The notes below the pieces were generated by a model. The model saw only the letters and a program-made list of their open reading frames with translations. It did not search any database and was not told the DNA's origin. Shown in pieces: positions 38,501 through 49,718 of a stretch of 64,000 bases of DNA. The stretch spans positions 58,287,716 to 58,351,715 of the forward strand of contig JANVCC010000018.1 of the NCBI GenBank assembly GCA_025345505.1. Reading direction: 5' to 3'. The position numbers and the translations under genes are program-made. This DNA is from Todiramphus chloris collaris (Eukaryota > Chordata > Aves > Coraciiformes > Alcedinidae). Each line of letters starts with the position of its first letter. Position 1 is the stretch's first letter.

Positions 38501-38581
38501 TCTCTCAATACCATCCATAAAACACTATATAAATTCAATTCCCTTTACCTTGGTTTCAGCAGTTTTGACCTTTAAAGCCAT
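26490..38581 (-). CDS. TMEM244: TMEM244, SYS1-like four-pass membrane protein, complete coding sequence
   Basis: Six exons, complement of 38549-38581, 33448-33533, 32419-32492, 29450-29575, 27473-27517 and 26490-26584, join to 459 bases (152 residues plus stop), all with GT/AG introns and matching phases. The N-terminus MALKVKTAETKVVL, the segment LAPFDFKTIPSW and the segment EEWVWDYAVTVT match human TMEM244 as I recall it. Hydrophobic segments lie at about residues 12-39, 64-85, 92-106 and 120-140. Motif order (TVYY in the first segment, WDY then H in the third, FP then WW before the fourth) parallels SYS1, which recruits ARFRP1 at the trans-Golgi. The molecular role of TMEM244 is not established; a Golgi role is inferred from SYS1. 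A five-codon upstream ORF overlaps the start codon. The bird C-terminus is longer than the human one. Confidence 0.95.
27473..27517 (-). CDS. TMEM244: TMEM244 exon 5
   Basis: A 45-base exon for residues 107-121, VMSEFPLMLHWWLAL (human VMLEFPLTSHWWAAL). Acceptor ends in CTCCTTGCAG; donor is GTATAA. It is too short for ORF searches and is recognised by homology and phase. Confidence 0.93.
28079..28094. repeat. A homopolymer of 16
   Basis: An A run inside a GC-richer block of TMEM244 intron 4. It could be an A tail of an old retroposed sequence, but GC-rich DNA continues past it and I cannot define target-site duplications. Confidence 0.9.
28594..28633. repeat. Exact tandem duplication, 2 x 20 bp
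   Basis: The unit ATTGTTATAGGAGAAAAGAA occurs twice back to back without mismatch, ending three or four bases before recognisable CR1 sequence begins. Confidence 0.95.
28637..28750 (+). mobile_element. CR1 3' end, plus strand
   Basis: Shows the familiar CR1 3' region on the plus strand: CCTGGTCTAGCAGAAG, then GAACTAGATGATCTTTAAAG, TCCCTTCCAACCC and a degenerate ATTCTATGAT tail. No ORF2 remains. It lies in TMEM244 intron 4, opposite to the gene's direction. Confidence 0.93.
29450..29575 (-). CDS. TMEM244: TMEM244 exon 4
   Basis: The longest exon, residues 65-106. It carries the second and third membrane segments separated by VVEEWVWDY, identical to the human block. Acceptor ends in CATTTACAG; donor is GTAAGT. 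Phase 1 in and out. Confidence 0.96.
29576..32418 (-). other. TMEM244 intron 3
   Basis: AT-rich intron. An imperfect 18-bp tandem duplication lies at 29825-29860. A GC-richer stretch at about 30380-30620 has overlapping short ORFs on both strands that I do not recognise. No mobile element family identified. Confidence 0.8.
32419..32492 (-). CDS. TMEM244: TMEM244 exon 3
   Basis: Encodes residues 40-64, the loop after the first membrane segment, with LAPFDFKTIPSWINPYY (human LAPFDFKTNPSWLN). Acceptor ends in TTTCCACAG; donor is GTAACT. Enters in phase 2 and leaves in phase 1. Confidence 0.95.
32708..33130 (-). mobile_element. CR1 LINE fragment, 5'-truncated, minus strand
   Basis: Located in TMEM244 intron 2 in the same orientation as the gene. 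The minus strand encodes LEKRSLRGDLMNVYKYVKG-like CR1 ORF2 sequence (with a break), then [36 protein letters not shown], and the 3' region with the octamer tail at 32708-32724. It is close in sequence to the copy at 22.5 kb and truncated at the 5' end near 33130. Confidence 0.94.
33448..33533 (-). CDS. TMEM244: TMEM244 exon 2
   Basis: Encodes residues 12-39 plus two bases of codon 40. It has a T-rich acceptor ending in TTGCAG and the donor GTAAGA. It forms the first membrane segment, including FYTVYYVVLS, which matches human FYTVYYVSLS. Confidence 0.95.
34103..34137. repeat. Two adjacent palindromes
   Basis: A perfect 12-bp palindrome, GTTCAATTGAAC at 34103-34114, is followed one base later by a 9-bp stem (ATTCACAAG at 34116-34124, CTTGTGAAT at 34129-34137) with a four-base loop. 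Confidence 0.9.
35773..35951 (+). mobile_element. CR1 3' fragment, plus strand
   Basis: Plus-strand CR1 end: GGAGCACTGGAGCAGGCTG, then a CTCCTTCTCTGGAGACTTTC block (encoding the ESPSLETFK-like end of ORF2), CAGGGGACTTGGACTTGATG, and the tail ATTCTATGATTCTATGA. Only the last part of ORF2 and the 3' region remain. Same general subfamily type as the copies at 22.5 and 32.7 kb. Confidence 0.93.
36670..37050 (+). mobile_element. Ancient CR1-like LINE remnant, plus strand
   Basis: A decayed plus-strand sequence with CR1 ORF2 C-terminal features: an AGAAGAGCTACAAAA start (the QRRATK region), TTTTATCTCTGAGGGCTG, AATTAGCCACTGGAAC (the xxHWN region) and CCAGATGCCTCTCTAGATGA (the FKxxLDAFLDE-like end). 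Many indels; the 3' tail is not clear. Boundaries are approximate. Confidence 0.65.
38549..38581 (-). CDS. TMEM244: TMEM244 exon 1 (coding part)
   Basis: Encodes residues 1-11, MALKVKTAETK, and ends in AAG followed by the donor GTAAAG, phase 0. The human protein begins MALQVRVAPSK, so start and exon end agree. The start has G at +4 but T at -3. An out-of-frame ATG eight bases upstream opens a five-codon ORF that reads across the start and stops inside the exon, which may lower translation. Confidence 0.93.
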
Positions 38582-41153
38582 GGACACATGATGAGTGAAA
38601 GGAAGTGCTGTTGCTATATTCCGTATGCCAACATCAGTAGGAAGAAGCAGCTGTTTTCACCCAAAAAAACATTCTTATAGGTGAGTATAGGACAGAGTGA
38701 GGCGAGTTGATTGGATTAAACTGAATTGAGACAGAAGCCATCTGCGAGCTAACTGTAAGCCGCTGAAGAGCAAAGAGAAAATCCTACTAGCACGTTTAAC
38801 ATTCGTACCTTTGTAGCTACAGTCAGCCAAAGCATACCTATAACATAACTCGGCTATTTAGAGACAACATTGTTCATATTCTTTTCTACCTTCTATTTGT
38901 ATTTTTCAGCATTCATTTGATCACCAGGTCCTTGGGGATATTATATTGACTATAGATTTGGAGTGGTACATTCTTCACAATGTTCTTTGCTCACATTTTT
39001 CTTTTATCACTTTCTTACATCAAGTATAATTCACATTAAATTAGATATAATTAGGTTAAGAAATGCCAGACTTAAGTAATGACTCTTATCCTTTTCCTGA
39101 ACCATATTTTGTTCCTTCAGCAGAATGAAATCTGGCGTGCTTTAGAGCAGATCCAACTTCTATTGAGCAGTTCCTTAATGGATTCGGATTTGACTTTTTA
39201 TGGACACATTATGATTCAGTATGCTCTATTATATAGAAAAAGGAGATCATACAAGAGAACACTTTGTAAATTGAACGAAGAATCAACTTTTTTTTTTTTT
39301 TCCCTATCACTAACATAATACGTTCAAGTTTCATGAGGGGGTTTTAATGCCTTTTTAATCATAAAAAAATAAATGTTATCTGCTTTAAATTATAGCCTGT
39401 GCTGCACACAGCAAATCATGGGTTTAATAGCTCTGGATTGTGAATACTGTCAGGGAAATTAGTGGTAGTGTTGTGTGAAATTCCTTCCTGTGCAAAATGC
39501 TGGCATAAAAATCTGTACATCAGTTAAGTCAAGTCCTTTTGTGAGGGCTGAAGTGATGTCAAAGGAATAGACTGCAACAAAATTTAAAAAAACCCAACTA
39601 AATTAATTTGCTTAAATAGTTGCAATAGTCACAAGTAGCAAATTAATGAAGAAATATTGGGTTTAGTAATAAAAAAAATATTTGAAAAGGAACAAAAAGG
39701 TTTAATTCAAAGAGTATCCTATCTACCCCAAAGTATCAGCTGAAAACAGCCATGACTTAAAATTAATTCACATAAACTTTTGCAGCAACTCTAAGTAGCA
39801 ACATAATTGAAAGAGTAATGGATTGCATTAACCTAAGACCATTATTAAACATAACAAGAGTTTACATTAACTGACTTACTTCTTCACAAAGAATCAATTT
39901 AATCAGATAAAAATTGAGGATAGAACCAAAGTCATTGAGTTTGACTGAAATGCAATGGAAGATGTAGGCACAGAGTTATTGGGGAGACTAAGAGGTTCCT
40001 CCCATTTCACTTGCACAGTTGAAAACTTTAAACATTCTAAGAGAAAGGATAACATTTCTGTTGCATTTCTGCTTCAAGATTGAAAGCACGAGTATTGTGG
40101 TAACCCACTAAACAGGGGCAAATCAAAATTGAGAGTGGCAGAAACTATGTGTGACCCAAAATACTGACTAAATCACTCAATAGTGAATATTAGTGGAAAA
40201 TATGTTGTGTTGCTGTTAGCAAAATGCTGAGATATTGGAATAATCACTTTTTGTGTTTCTTATTTTCTTCTAATTCTTTTTTACTGAGTCATCTATAGGA
40301 AACATGACAACTCCTACTCAGCAGATGGAGACAAGACAAATTTTAATAGAGGTTAAAATAAATGTTCTATTTTGGTTTCAACAAGCCCTACTCTTAAACA
40401 CTATTTCCTAAAGCATTATGCTACAGATTTCTATTAAGGCTATGAGGAAAAGTCCTATTCCATTAATTTTGAACCCCTGGAATTTGCACTGGTTTATCTT
40501 ACGGGAACACCCAGGAAACAGTTACTTTGGTAGGACATTGAAATTTTACCCTCATGTGTTTGCCAATAGTTAATAAATACTGGGTTTTGGCATTTGGCTG
40601 TACCCATGTACTCTCTTTGTAGTGATATGTAATGAACAAGATTTAAGAGACAGTGACAGAAACATAACTGCAGACAACTGCAGAATGGAGAATAATTAAA
40701 GACACTTCAAAAGTGAAATTCAATGTGAATTCAAATGAATTCTATAGGGAAGTATCTCTTTTAAGAAGCTGATAGTGGCAATTAATACTATGCAGACAAA
40801 ACCTAGTTCCTACCTGCTACCTGGGCCAAAGCAAGAAGTTAATTTTTAATAATGACCTATAAGAAAAAATTTATAAAAGCTTCCTGTTAAGTTTGCTGCC
40901 TAAGTTTATTACTTATGCCATTTCTTTTTAGAATGTTCCCATTTAAGCCCATAATTTATGATGCTGTTGAATAACATTGCAAAACTAATTCACAATAATT
41001 TGCAGAACTATATCGTAGAGCAATATTACATTAATATCTCTCATAGAAGTTAACAGGTGATTTGTGTTGCTGTTATGCTGATTGTTTGCTCTGCAGCACA
41101 CTGTGCCTTAAGAACCAGAGCTAGACCCAGAGTCACATTTCTTAGGTAACTCC
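38582..41153. other. TMEM244 upstream region
   Basis: Holds the TMEM244 5' untranslated region and promoter, neither of which I can delimit. There is no CpG island here, in contrast to both flanking genes, which suggests a tissue-restricted promoter. Otherwise AT-rich with no recognised element. Confidence 0.5.
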
Positions 41154-41203
41154 AACACACACACGCGTGCGCGCACATGCGCACACACACACACACACAC
41201 ACA
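41154..41203. repeat. CA/CG dinucleotide microsatellite
   Basis: About 50 bases of alternating purine and pyrimidine: CA repeats interrupted by a CGCGTGCGCGCACATGCG core, then about ten further CA units. Likely polymorphic in length and able to form Z-DNA in principle. Confidence 0.95.
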
Positions 41204-42830
41204 AATCAGGGGAATCTTAAAACCAGGGAAATTACTAAACCAAGGTATGTTGACTCATTATCCTGGAACCTTTAAGAAAATGCAAAGATCAACCAAGTGG
41301 ATGATATCTAGGTTGTGTGGTGAGAAATTCTTAATTAACTGAACCATGGTGACATCAAAACATGTGTACTCTGTCTCCATCTGCTGATAGGGAGGAACTC
41401 TACTTACATTGTGTACAAGGATAGAAGAGCTCAGAAAAAATAAATAATGGCCACTAGTTTTGTTCTTTTACTGCAGTGACTGGAAAATTCTGTCAATGCA
41501 GTGCAGGGAACTTGATGAAAATGTATTTTTAAAAGAAAAAAAAGCACTAACATTTATTGACTTACAATGTGTTACAACATTAGCAAATACAGCTTAATTG
41601 TATCCTATAAAAGACAGCCCATACAGTTTGGTGTTAATTGTATATGCACCATGCAGCCTTACTATGACAGCTTGGCTCCCATATGGAAGGAGTTAGAATT
41701 GTGTGAGGTCCAGGCTCTACCTCCAATTAGGTTCTTTCCTCCTTTAACCTGGGTTGAAGATGGTTACATTTAGAGACATGGGAAACCTGAGAATTAAGCG
41801 GAAGGAGAAATGTGCTTTCAATGTATCGACCTATGATTAATTCCAAAATTTGTTGGATTGCTTTCAAAAATGCCCTCATTCCTGATAATATCATGTAAAA
41901 GAGATTTCAATATAATTGATTAAATAAAAGGTGAATTTTAGGGATTTTCAGCTCCTGAAAAGTAGTCTTCTTGAATTTCAGTGTAAAAGCTCACAAGCTC
42001 TAAAATGTTCATAGTACTGAAAGAATTCAAGTAAAAAAAAAATTGGCATTATTTTTTTCTGATTTGCAAATTGCCAATGAATTGGATTCTTTAGAGATAA
42101 TTAACTCCTGTGAGCTACTTGTATCTAAGGACTTGGCTTAATTAGTATAAAAAATAATAAACAACATCTTTTGTTTTGTTAATTTACACTGTTGGCTTTG
42201 TGAGCAAGCTCAATATAAAGCTTGAAAGTATTGGCAAAGGAACCAATTTAGTAGGCTGTGTTTATTCAAACTAGAAATTAATTTTATTGTTTGTGAATGG
42301 TGTGGGATTGAAAGAAGAGAAAATGAAGTCTTCTGTTTATCCAGAGACAAGCTATAACACAACTGCAGCAATGTAAACTTTCCACCCTGGCCCCACTGTA
42401 TGTCTATGAGCCAATTGTCTGTATTTAAAAAAGATCAATATTTGGCCTTTCTGCTGAGAAGCTTAATATGCTGATTACCACAAGCCTACATTTTGAAGAT
42501 ATTCTGGCATCTCCACTAGTGTTAGTGGCAATTTCTGATAAGTACAGTGAAGCAATTAAAAATCTTTTTATGACTAGACCCACAAAAACTGAGAAGTGGG
42601 ATGAAAAATATCTGCTAGAGGAGAATATATTGTGCTCGATCAATCTGGGAGAGGCAAGACTGCTACAGCTCCATGACCTGAGGTCCAAACAGTAGCAAGG
42701 CTGAAGATGCATTTCCAGTAAGCATACAAACACAGAGCATACATATACATCACATGTATGCATATACACCTATACAGGCACACCACACTGATCACAGACA
42801 GGCACACAGACTACTCATGTGAACACAGAC
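41204..42830. other. Intergenic, no gene seen
   Basis: AT-rich to about 42420. From about 42420 onward GC content rises, and 42720-42830 is loosely CA-rich. Overlapping ORFs at 42425-42769 (minus) and 42468-42695 (plus) occupy the same bases and are not recognisable. Confidence 0.5.
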
Positions 42831-42839
42831 AAAGCCAAT

Positions 42840-43560
42840 GGTCTCATCCTGCTTCCCTCCCTGGCTGAGTAATCTGGAGGCCCACTAGTGAGAATATATA
42901 TTTGTAGCCAGGTACAAGGTAGGTCCCTCTAGTAGCTGGGCTCACTAAGTCTGCCCAGTAGCTGGCCCCTGGCATCCAGTCTCCTCAGTTGCTGGGACCT
43001 GCACATATGAGCCCCTGAGTCTGCAGTGCCACTACAGCTGCTGGTCCAGACTACCTCTCATAAACAAACACACCTTTCTATACTTTTTCCTCCCCAAATC
43101 CCCTAAATCCATCATTTTCCAGTCCTTTTTTCCTCCCCTTAACATTCCATAATAAATCCTGGTCAATCCCAAAAATGTTCTTCCTCTGCATCCCAAAATG
43201 TGTCCCATATCCCTAGGCAGTACTTCCGCCTAGCTTGAAGGGTAATCCAGAGAGATGCTCCCAATGGATCATCTTGATGGGCTTCACACCTGGGCAATGG
43301 GGTTGAGACTCTCCTGGTAAAAACCTGGAAGACCAGACAAGGTGTTTGCTCCTCAGGAGGCTGTCATTTGGGTTCCTGCTTGCCACTGTGTGCCCACACT
43401 TCTCTAGGCTTGTGGAGATAGACCAGTGGGTCTCCTTAATGAGCCTGGGAACAGCCGATCAGAGTAGTATTTGGGCTGCCCTTACAACATTCTCTCTCTG
43501 TGCATTTTTGTGGGTATGCAGATGGGCTGTTAACCACATGAACTAACAGCTACCAAACCT
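42840..43560. repeat. Unclassified GC-richer repeat-like block
   Basis: Stands out from AT-rich flanks. At 42931, 42957, 42987 and about 43035 it carries degenerate copies of an AGTAGCTGGG-type unit spaced 26 to 48 bases apart. A 6-bp inverted repeat (CTGTTA...TAACAG) at 43527-43549 lies near the right end. The texture suggests a retroviral LTR or other interspersed repeat, but I found no clear TG...CA ends, target-site duplication, primer-binding site or internal protein. Class and strand are undetermined. Confidence 0.3.
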
Positions 43561-46500
43561 GGTTTTCCACCTTTTGAAAAAGTCAAAATCTAGCTGACGG
43601 GTTATAATGGTTGATTTTGAAGTGGTTGAACATTTTAGAGAATTATCTATTTTATAATTGATTCCACTATAGATTTTATATGTTCTGTGAAAGCTTAACA
43701 AGTAACAATACACTACACATATACTAATACCATAAAAGTGCCAGGAAGTCTCCTAACCCATGTGGCATGACATGACTGGTGTGTACTCTGCCAGAGAGGG
43801 TGGCTGTTCACAGGCTACTCAGTAGTGTGACCCAGGCCTGTGCCAACCTCCCCAGTTGTGCTTGCCAGCATGGGCAAGGCCCTTTTCCATCATAATTTAA
43901 TGTGCGATCCCATTTCTGTGCCCAGGAATGTCCCCAGTCACTATTTTAATTTACTGTGGTAGATGTAACCGTAGAGTCTCTATGAAATGACCTAACGGTC
44001 TTATTTTTGTTCATTGCAGGCAGGTGTCCCCAGCACAATAATACATGGCACTAATTAGCCATCCCTTCCTGGCGGTCTGAGGAGAGATACCGGGATTGAT
44101 TGGGCATGGGAACTGAACTCCTTTTTCATTCGCAGAAGTGTACCTTCTGATTGAAGGGCTGATTCAAGCACTGGTGAGGTAGTAGAAATTTGTACTGCCA
44201 ATAGCTATCATAAATGTGTTAATACACAGCTGGGGAACTGCTGGGGAAGGACTATTGGGACACTTTCACATTCACACGTTTCCCTTTACTCTCTGAAGAG
44301 AGAGTTTAAATAAACCTGCCTCTGTGCTTTTACACCACGTTCTTAATATTATGCAGTAAATTATTCTGCAGGCATTTTGTCCTGTTCATGGAGTATGCTT
44401 TTGCTGTTTATTGGTATTTGAGGAAAGTGATTGTTTTAAAAACAGCAAGCATGTGAGCAAGAGATGTCTGCATAGAGGAGTCAGGATAAAGTATGTATTT
44501 TCTTATTCAATTGAAAATTGCCACAAATTCATTTATTTTACATCCTTATTGTGAAGTCACCATTTTACTATGAGAACATACAGAAATTCTAACACTGATC
44601 TGATGTAGAATAAATGACACCGAGAGTTCATTTTCATCTACAAAATTTTCTCACTTATCTTATTTCTCTGCAGTCATAGATACACTGCATTTGCCTAGGA
44701 AATAAAAATGTGTGCTGTTGAAACAATCACGTTATTCACACTCTTGAGTTCAGCAGGTTTGAAAATGAGAGTAAAGATGGTGCTGGGACATGTCTGTTTT
44801 CAGACCTGTCATTTCTAAAGAAAAATTTCTTCCACTGACAAGTCATAAGGTATTTTTCCCAACTTTTCACTCCAAAAGAAATTTTGAATCTTCAAGTCAA
44901 GCACCTCGATACAACAGTCAGCTTCTGCTCTCAGTTACACCTGTTGAACTTCATTATCTTCTGTTCTGCCCTAATTACATATAGACAAACTCATTCACTT
45001 GACCCCGTTGACCCTGCCATTAGAACTTTAATTAACTCCTGTGACCATGATTCATGGCCTGGAACAGAATGCAAGTCACTTTATTGCAAATAGGTTGGCA
45101 ACTGAGGCTAAAGTACATTTTCAATGAATTGAGCAGTTGTGATCACTGAATTGGAGGTTGAATACAAATGCATTTAGTAACTCAGTGAAACAACTATGTA
45201 TATTTACATTTTTGACCACTACAGTGTAAGCAGACATATCATTAAGCTCAGAAACCTGATAAATTCTCCCATCTAAAGAACTGTAACTCAATATTACTGC
45301 TCCTCTGACATTAGACCCAGATGAAATTTTTCAGAAAACAAACAAAAAAAATGGTATTAATGACCTCTCCAAAATGTATTTCAACAGCTCTTTAGTACAG
45401 ATCCAGTTTAACAGAATTCATTATTAAATGGTTTTCTGCAAGATAATAGCTAATGACATCCTAATACAGATTTCAGCAGCCTAAATCTTCTCTAAATATG
45501 ATTTTTCACATCACATTGCTCAAGTTTTCAGTGTTTGGGGGATTCCCCTGTCAATTCAGAATCCTCTAAAACTGGAGGACCTATGTTCATCTCTGATCTT
45601 TTGTCACCCTTTGGTTCCTGTCATTCACCAAGGTCAGCTACTTCTAGCTATTTGGTATGTCTTCTAGACTGACTAACATCTGTTTGCTCTCAAGTATTTT
45701 ATCTTCACCATTATGGAATTGGTTTCCAGTAGAATTTAGACATGCAGGACTCATATCTTTTTAGAATTTTAAAATTAGGTCTGGGGACACTGTATTCTGG
45801 CACTGGGTTTAATGTTTTTTCAAGCTTCTTATGAAATTTATGGAATTCCTTGTGCAGAAGGAAGGGAAGAAGTCTTTTCCACTGGAGTCTGAAGCAATGA
45901 GACATTATGTACATAATAAGATAACAGCATTTCCCTATGCCAAACACATTTCCTGTGGTAGTAATAGTAAAGCAATGAATGATGGTATAGTAAAGCAATG
46001 AACAGCATAGTAACAAATATCATTTAAGTACTACAAGTAGATGTCCAGTTACTCTCCAGAAGAGACAAATTAGCATTAAAAATAGGGAAAATAAATCACT
46101 TTTGTAAATGAGTAAGAGCTACTAGGCCATCCACCATCAGAAAGTACATCTTTTTTGCATTTCCTGAGCAGATTCTGGTAGCTGCTTTGGGTTAGGAGGT
46201 ATGGCATGTGGTCGCTAGCTGTGACTGGTCTTTCTATTAGTAACTCATAACCTTAATAAAAACAATCTGACTTGGCTATTCCTTTGCTTTTCCCATATGA
46301 GCAGCTGTCATTCCAGCCATTGAGATTACTCAGGCAGGGCAACAGTTTGGCTATGTAAAAATTTTAACTAATACCAATTCTTATAATCCCAGAGAGACTG
46401 GGGGGGTGGGGAGACGGGTGAGACGGGTGAATTAATAATTGTCACATCATCCGTATTTTGTTCCATCTTCTTTCATTAAAAATGCTACAGGTGATATATA

Positions 46501-48431
46501 TCCAGCCACACTGTAGAGAAAATATTATTACAATTGGAAATGTTTTTGTGTTAGACAGTCAGCTTAACTCAGGAAACGTTTCCTGTCAGAATGTACAGTG
46601 CTGGGCACACATGCAGTTACCCTTTGAGTCTTCAAAATAGTTTCTTACCTGATAACGTGTGCTTTCATACACCTCAGATGATTTAATACAGCCCGATATT
46701 TAAAATAACATCTACTGTTTTAAATTACTGTCTGTGTTGAAAATAGTTGCCACTAGATGGCAAACTGCTTGTACGCAGGCTTCCACACAAAGGGAAGGTT
46801 TCTGCTGTGTGCTAGGTGACCAGGTGAATGTATCGCATCAAATTTATCCTGCCCTGATTCCGTTGAAACCACCGGAATTATAGCAGAGAAACAGATGGCT
46901 CTTTAACCTTAGGTACTGAAAGCGCCTACAGTAAGTAAATATCATATTTGTTTCTGTTTGCTTGTCTCAATCAAGTCTGTTGTACTAAACCTTTTAACTT
47001 CACCTCACAGAGCAAAAATGCAAGAGTTCAGGCCCATCGTTCAATTTTAGGTACCAGGTATGCTCCACAGTACTTAAGAGGTAGCAAGTGGCACATGCTG
47101 ACAGAGACAGAAGGGACTTGAAAAATAAAAATCCCCTTTTATATGTGCCTGGTTGTACAGGACACACGTAAATGCTCGTATTTTACAGCACCCAAACCTT
47201 TGTGTGCCACAAATCTCTGATTTAGAGAGTTTTGCCTCCATCCATTCACACAAAGCCTCAGCTAGAGTCAGGACCTCTTAAAATGTTATCTTTTCCTTTT
47301 CACTCATAAGACTGCAATAATGGATGGCTTTTCTAAGTAGCTGCTGCATATTTCCATTCACAAGTGCTATTTGTGGTCACTTACAAAAACACATTAACCT
47401 ACTCAAAATCTTGTTTTTATCAGTTTCACACCAGTGGCACTTTACTGTCGCTATTATAATGCAGGAAAATATTTTATGATCCTATATTAAAAACAATGGG
47501 CATAGACCTTATGTCTGATAGTATACTTTTCTATTGTGCATTGGCCAGACAGCACCAGTCAAAACTAGAGATCCCTTTTAAAAGCAAGAGTTAGACAAAA
47601 ACTATATTTCTTACTGTATTTTACTTTCTTACATCAGTGTATATATATAAATGTACACATAAATATTATGTCTTTGCTGTGCTGTTAACTGGTGTTGATA
47701 ACCATCTTTGATTAGCTTCTATTTGAAATGTGAGTTGTCACCCTCATTATTTTGTGAATTAGCTTGTTTGCGATTTAATGGTTCCTAAAGGCTAAGGTTC
47801 AGTAGCTGTACTACCATTTTTTAACAGAAATAGGCTGGCAATTCTGACTTGGGATTTATTTTTCACTCTAGTTTAGCTTACTGGTGCTATGCTACCAAAA
47901 ATAAAACTGGGTTTCTGATATAATTTCCATTGGTGTGTCTAATTGACAGCATTTTAAAATATGCAGAGGGTTTAGGGCACATGTCAGAATCCCAAGCAAG
48001 ATTCATTCTAAAAAGATATGTTTTAATCCAGTTCCTGAGAAAAAGTGTAGTAGGCCCACTGGACTGGCTGAATAGGTGTGCAATTCCCCCTGGTTTTACT
48101 AAGTCTGTGTGTAGTGAAGTGATGTTATCTCCATCCTTCACAAGCCTCAGGGATGTTGTAACACTCTTGTTAAATTACAGCTGTGCTGTAAAGCAATCAT
48201 TTCAACTGTATCTCATGCACAGGGCCATTAGTTATTCACCAGCAAGAATCAGTAGGGCATTCTTCAGCCTCATGAACAATTAGCAATATGTAAGCAAGTT
48301 ATCCTAAGTTTTTTAATATTCCTCTGAAGTACCAGAGAACAACCACACTTGGATATGGGACCTCACATGAACGAATTCATGCTTTAAGGCTGTGCCCAGG
48401 ACCTTTGCTATTAGAGTCTTGCTTAATGTGT
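43561..48431. other. Intergenic, no gene seen
   Basis: A GC-richer block at about 43740-44240 may be an old repeat or conserved non-coding element. A small 2-copy GAGACGGGT repeat lies at about 46411-46430. The remainder is AT-rich without recognised exons; the ORF at 47930-48283 (117 codons) has an opposing ORF on the same bases and no recognisable domain. Confidence 0.5.
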
Positions 48432-48458
48432 CATAGAATCATAAAATGGTAGGGGTCC
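48432..48458 (-). mobile_element. CR1 3' tail remnant, minus strand
   Basis: A 27-base match to the extreme CR1 3' end (CATAGAATCATAAAATGGTA as read on the plus strand). No further CR1 sequence continues from it, so it is a very short insertion or a leftover of a deletion. Confidence 0.7.
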
Positions 48459-49626
48459 TCCTCATACATTCAGATTTTCACTCATTATCAGATTTGGATA
48501 TAGAAAGAAATAACATCCATGTTAGATTTGCCAACAGCTTGAGAGAACTTCTTCCTCCATAGTATGAAGTGTGGTTCATCTTCTAAGATCATATCACCCA
48601 CTGGGCAGACAGATCTTGCCATGACCTTGGGCATTAGTGTCACCTTATGTGTCCTGTTTTCTGGCTGCAGTTAATGGATCTCTTACTCCTCTGGGCATTG
48701 AAACCTTATGCATCCAGCTTAATAGCTTAATTTTGAATGTAATACAGGAACAGGTCTGTCTGGAACCTAATAGATTGTATTACATAGGAGGTAAGACTAT
48801 GGGGTCTAACGGTTCCTTCTGGCTGTAGTCTGTGAAAGCAAAAGATCATACCTGCTGAAACTTGCAGGGTCACCTTATTGCAATGCCAAAACCCAAGTTT
48901 TCAGATTTTTTGGCCAAAATGGGCCATTGACCTGAATAAACATTTACGACTTTTTCTTTGCAAAATGAACTACTCTTGAAAACTTAGCCCTTTCATAGGC
49001 TTTTGTTTCATGCAGAAGGTTAGGGAATCCAGTTCTTAAATAATCTCCTTCATAGTTTCAAGGGATTCTTTTAAATAAAATTAACTGACTGTTTAAAGAG
49101 TATTTAGTGTCTCAGATGATCATCTCATGAACTTGCTTTCAATACAAGACATTGTGTCATTCAAAGGAAAATTACTTTGAGAAAATACCTGCAATATTTT
49201 AAATCTATAGTCCAAATGCAGAAACACTCACAACATAGAAGGCTGAAGTCATTTTTCTTTAATGGATTGTTAACTCTTTCTATGAATTTATTTTTTTTTT
49301 CTGAGAAAATGTGCATACATCCTCATACACCTTTAAAATAGCAAAAAACATTCCATATTTTTGAATGACCTTTTTAGAAGGGAAAGGATTGTCTCTGCTG
49401 TGTTAAAAGTTGTGTTAAGAAACAGAACAGAATTTCAGGTGTTTGCTTGTTTCTCCCATTGACTTTCTCTGTGGAACTTAGGAGGCCTGAGCTTTCCTGT
49501 GCATCTGCCAGCAGTCTACAATTATGTGGGAGAATAATTCTTCACCTATTATAAAGATATTTGGATGTTTGTTTCAGGGAGAGGTGATATTAATGCAAGG
49601 TACCACAGTGCAGATATCCAAAATGG
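48459..49626. other. Intergenic, no gene seen
   Basis: AT-rich; nothing recognised. Confidence 0.5.
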
Positions 49627-49718
49627 TAAAAAAAACCAAACCAACCAACCAAACAAAACAAAACCAAAACCCAAAACCCAAACAAACAAAAAACCAAAAC
49701 AACAACAACAAAAAAAAT
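49627..49718. repeat. A/C-only low-complexity tract
   Basis: About 90 bases with only A and C on the plus strand, made of CCAA, CAAA, CAAAA and CAA units in succession. It is a degenerate composite microsatellite. Confidence 0.95.

Larger units (their letters stand above)
33534..38548 (-). other. TMEM244 intron 1
   Basis: The largest TMEM244 intron. It holds two CR1 copies (35773-35951 and about 36670-37050), a pair of adjacent palindromes at 34103-34137, and an exact 16-bp tandem duplication at 36575-36606. The ORFs at 37275-37700 on the plus strand overlap ORFs on the other strand and resemble nothing I know. Confidence 0.85.

Noticed and set aside
47930..48283. 117-codon plus-strand ORF
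   Set aside because: An 84-codon ORF opposes it on the same bases, composition is ordinary, and it resembles no family I know.
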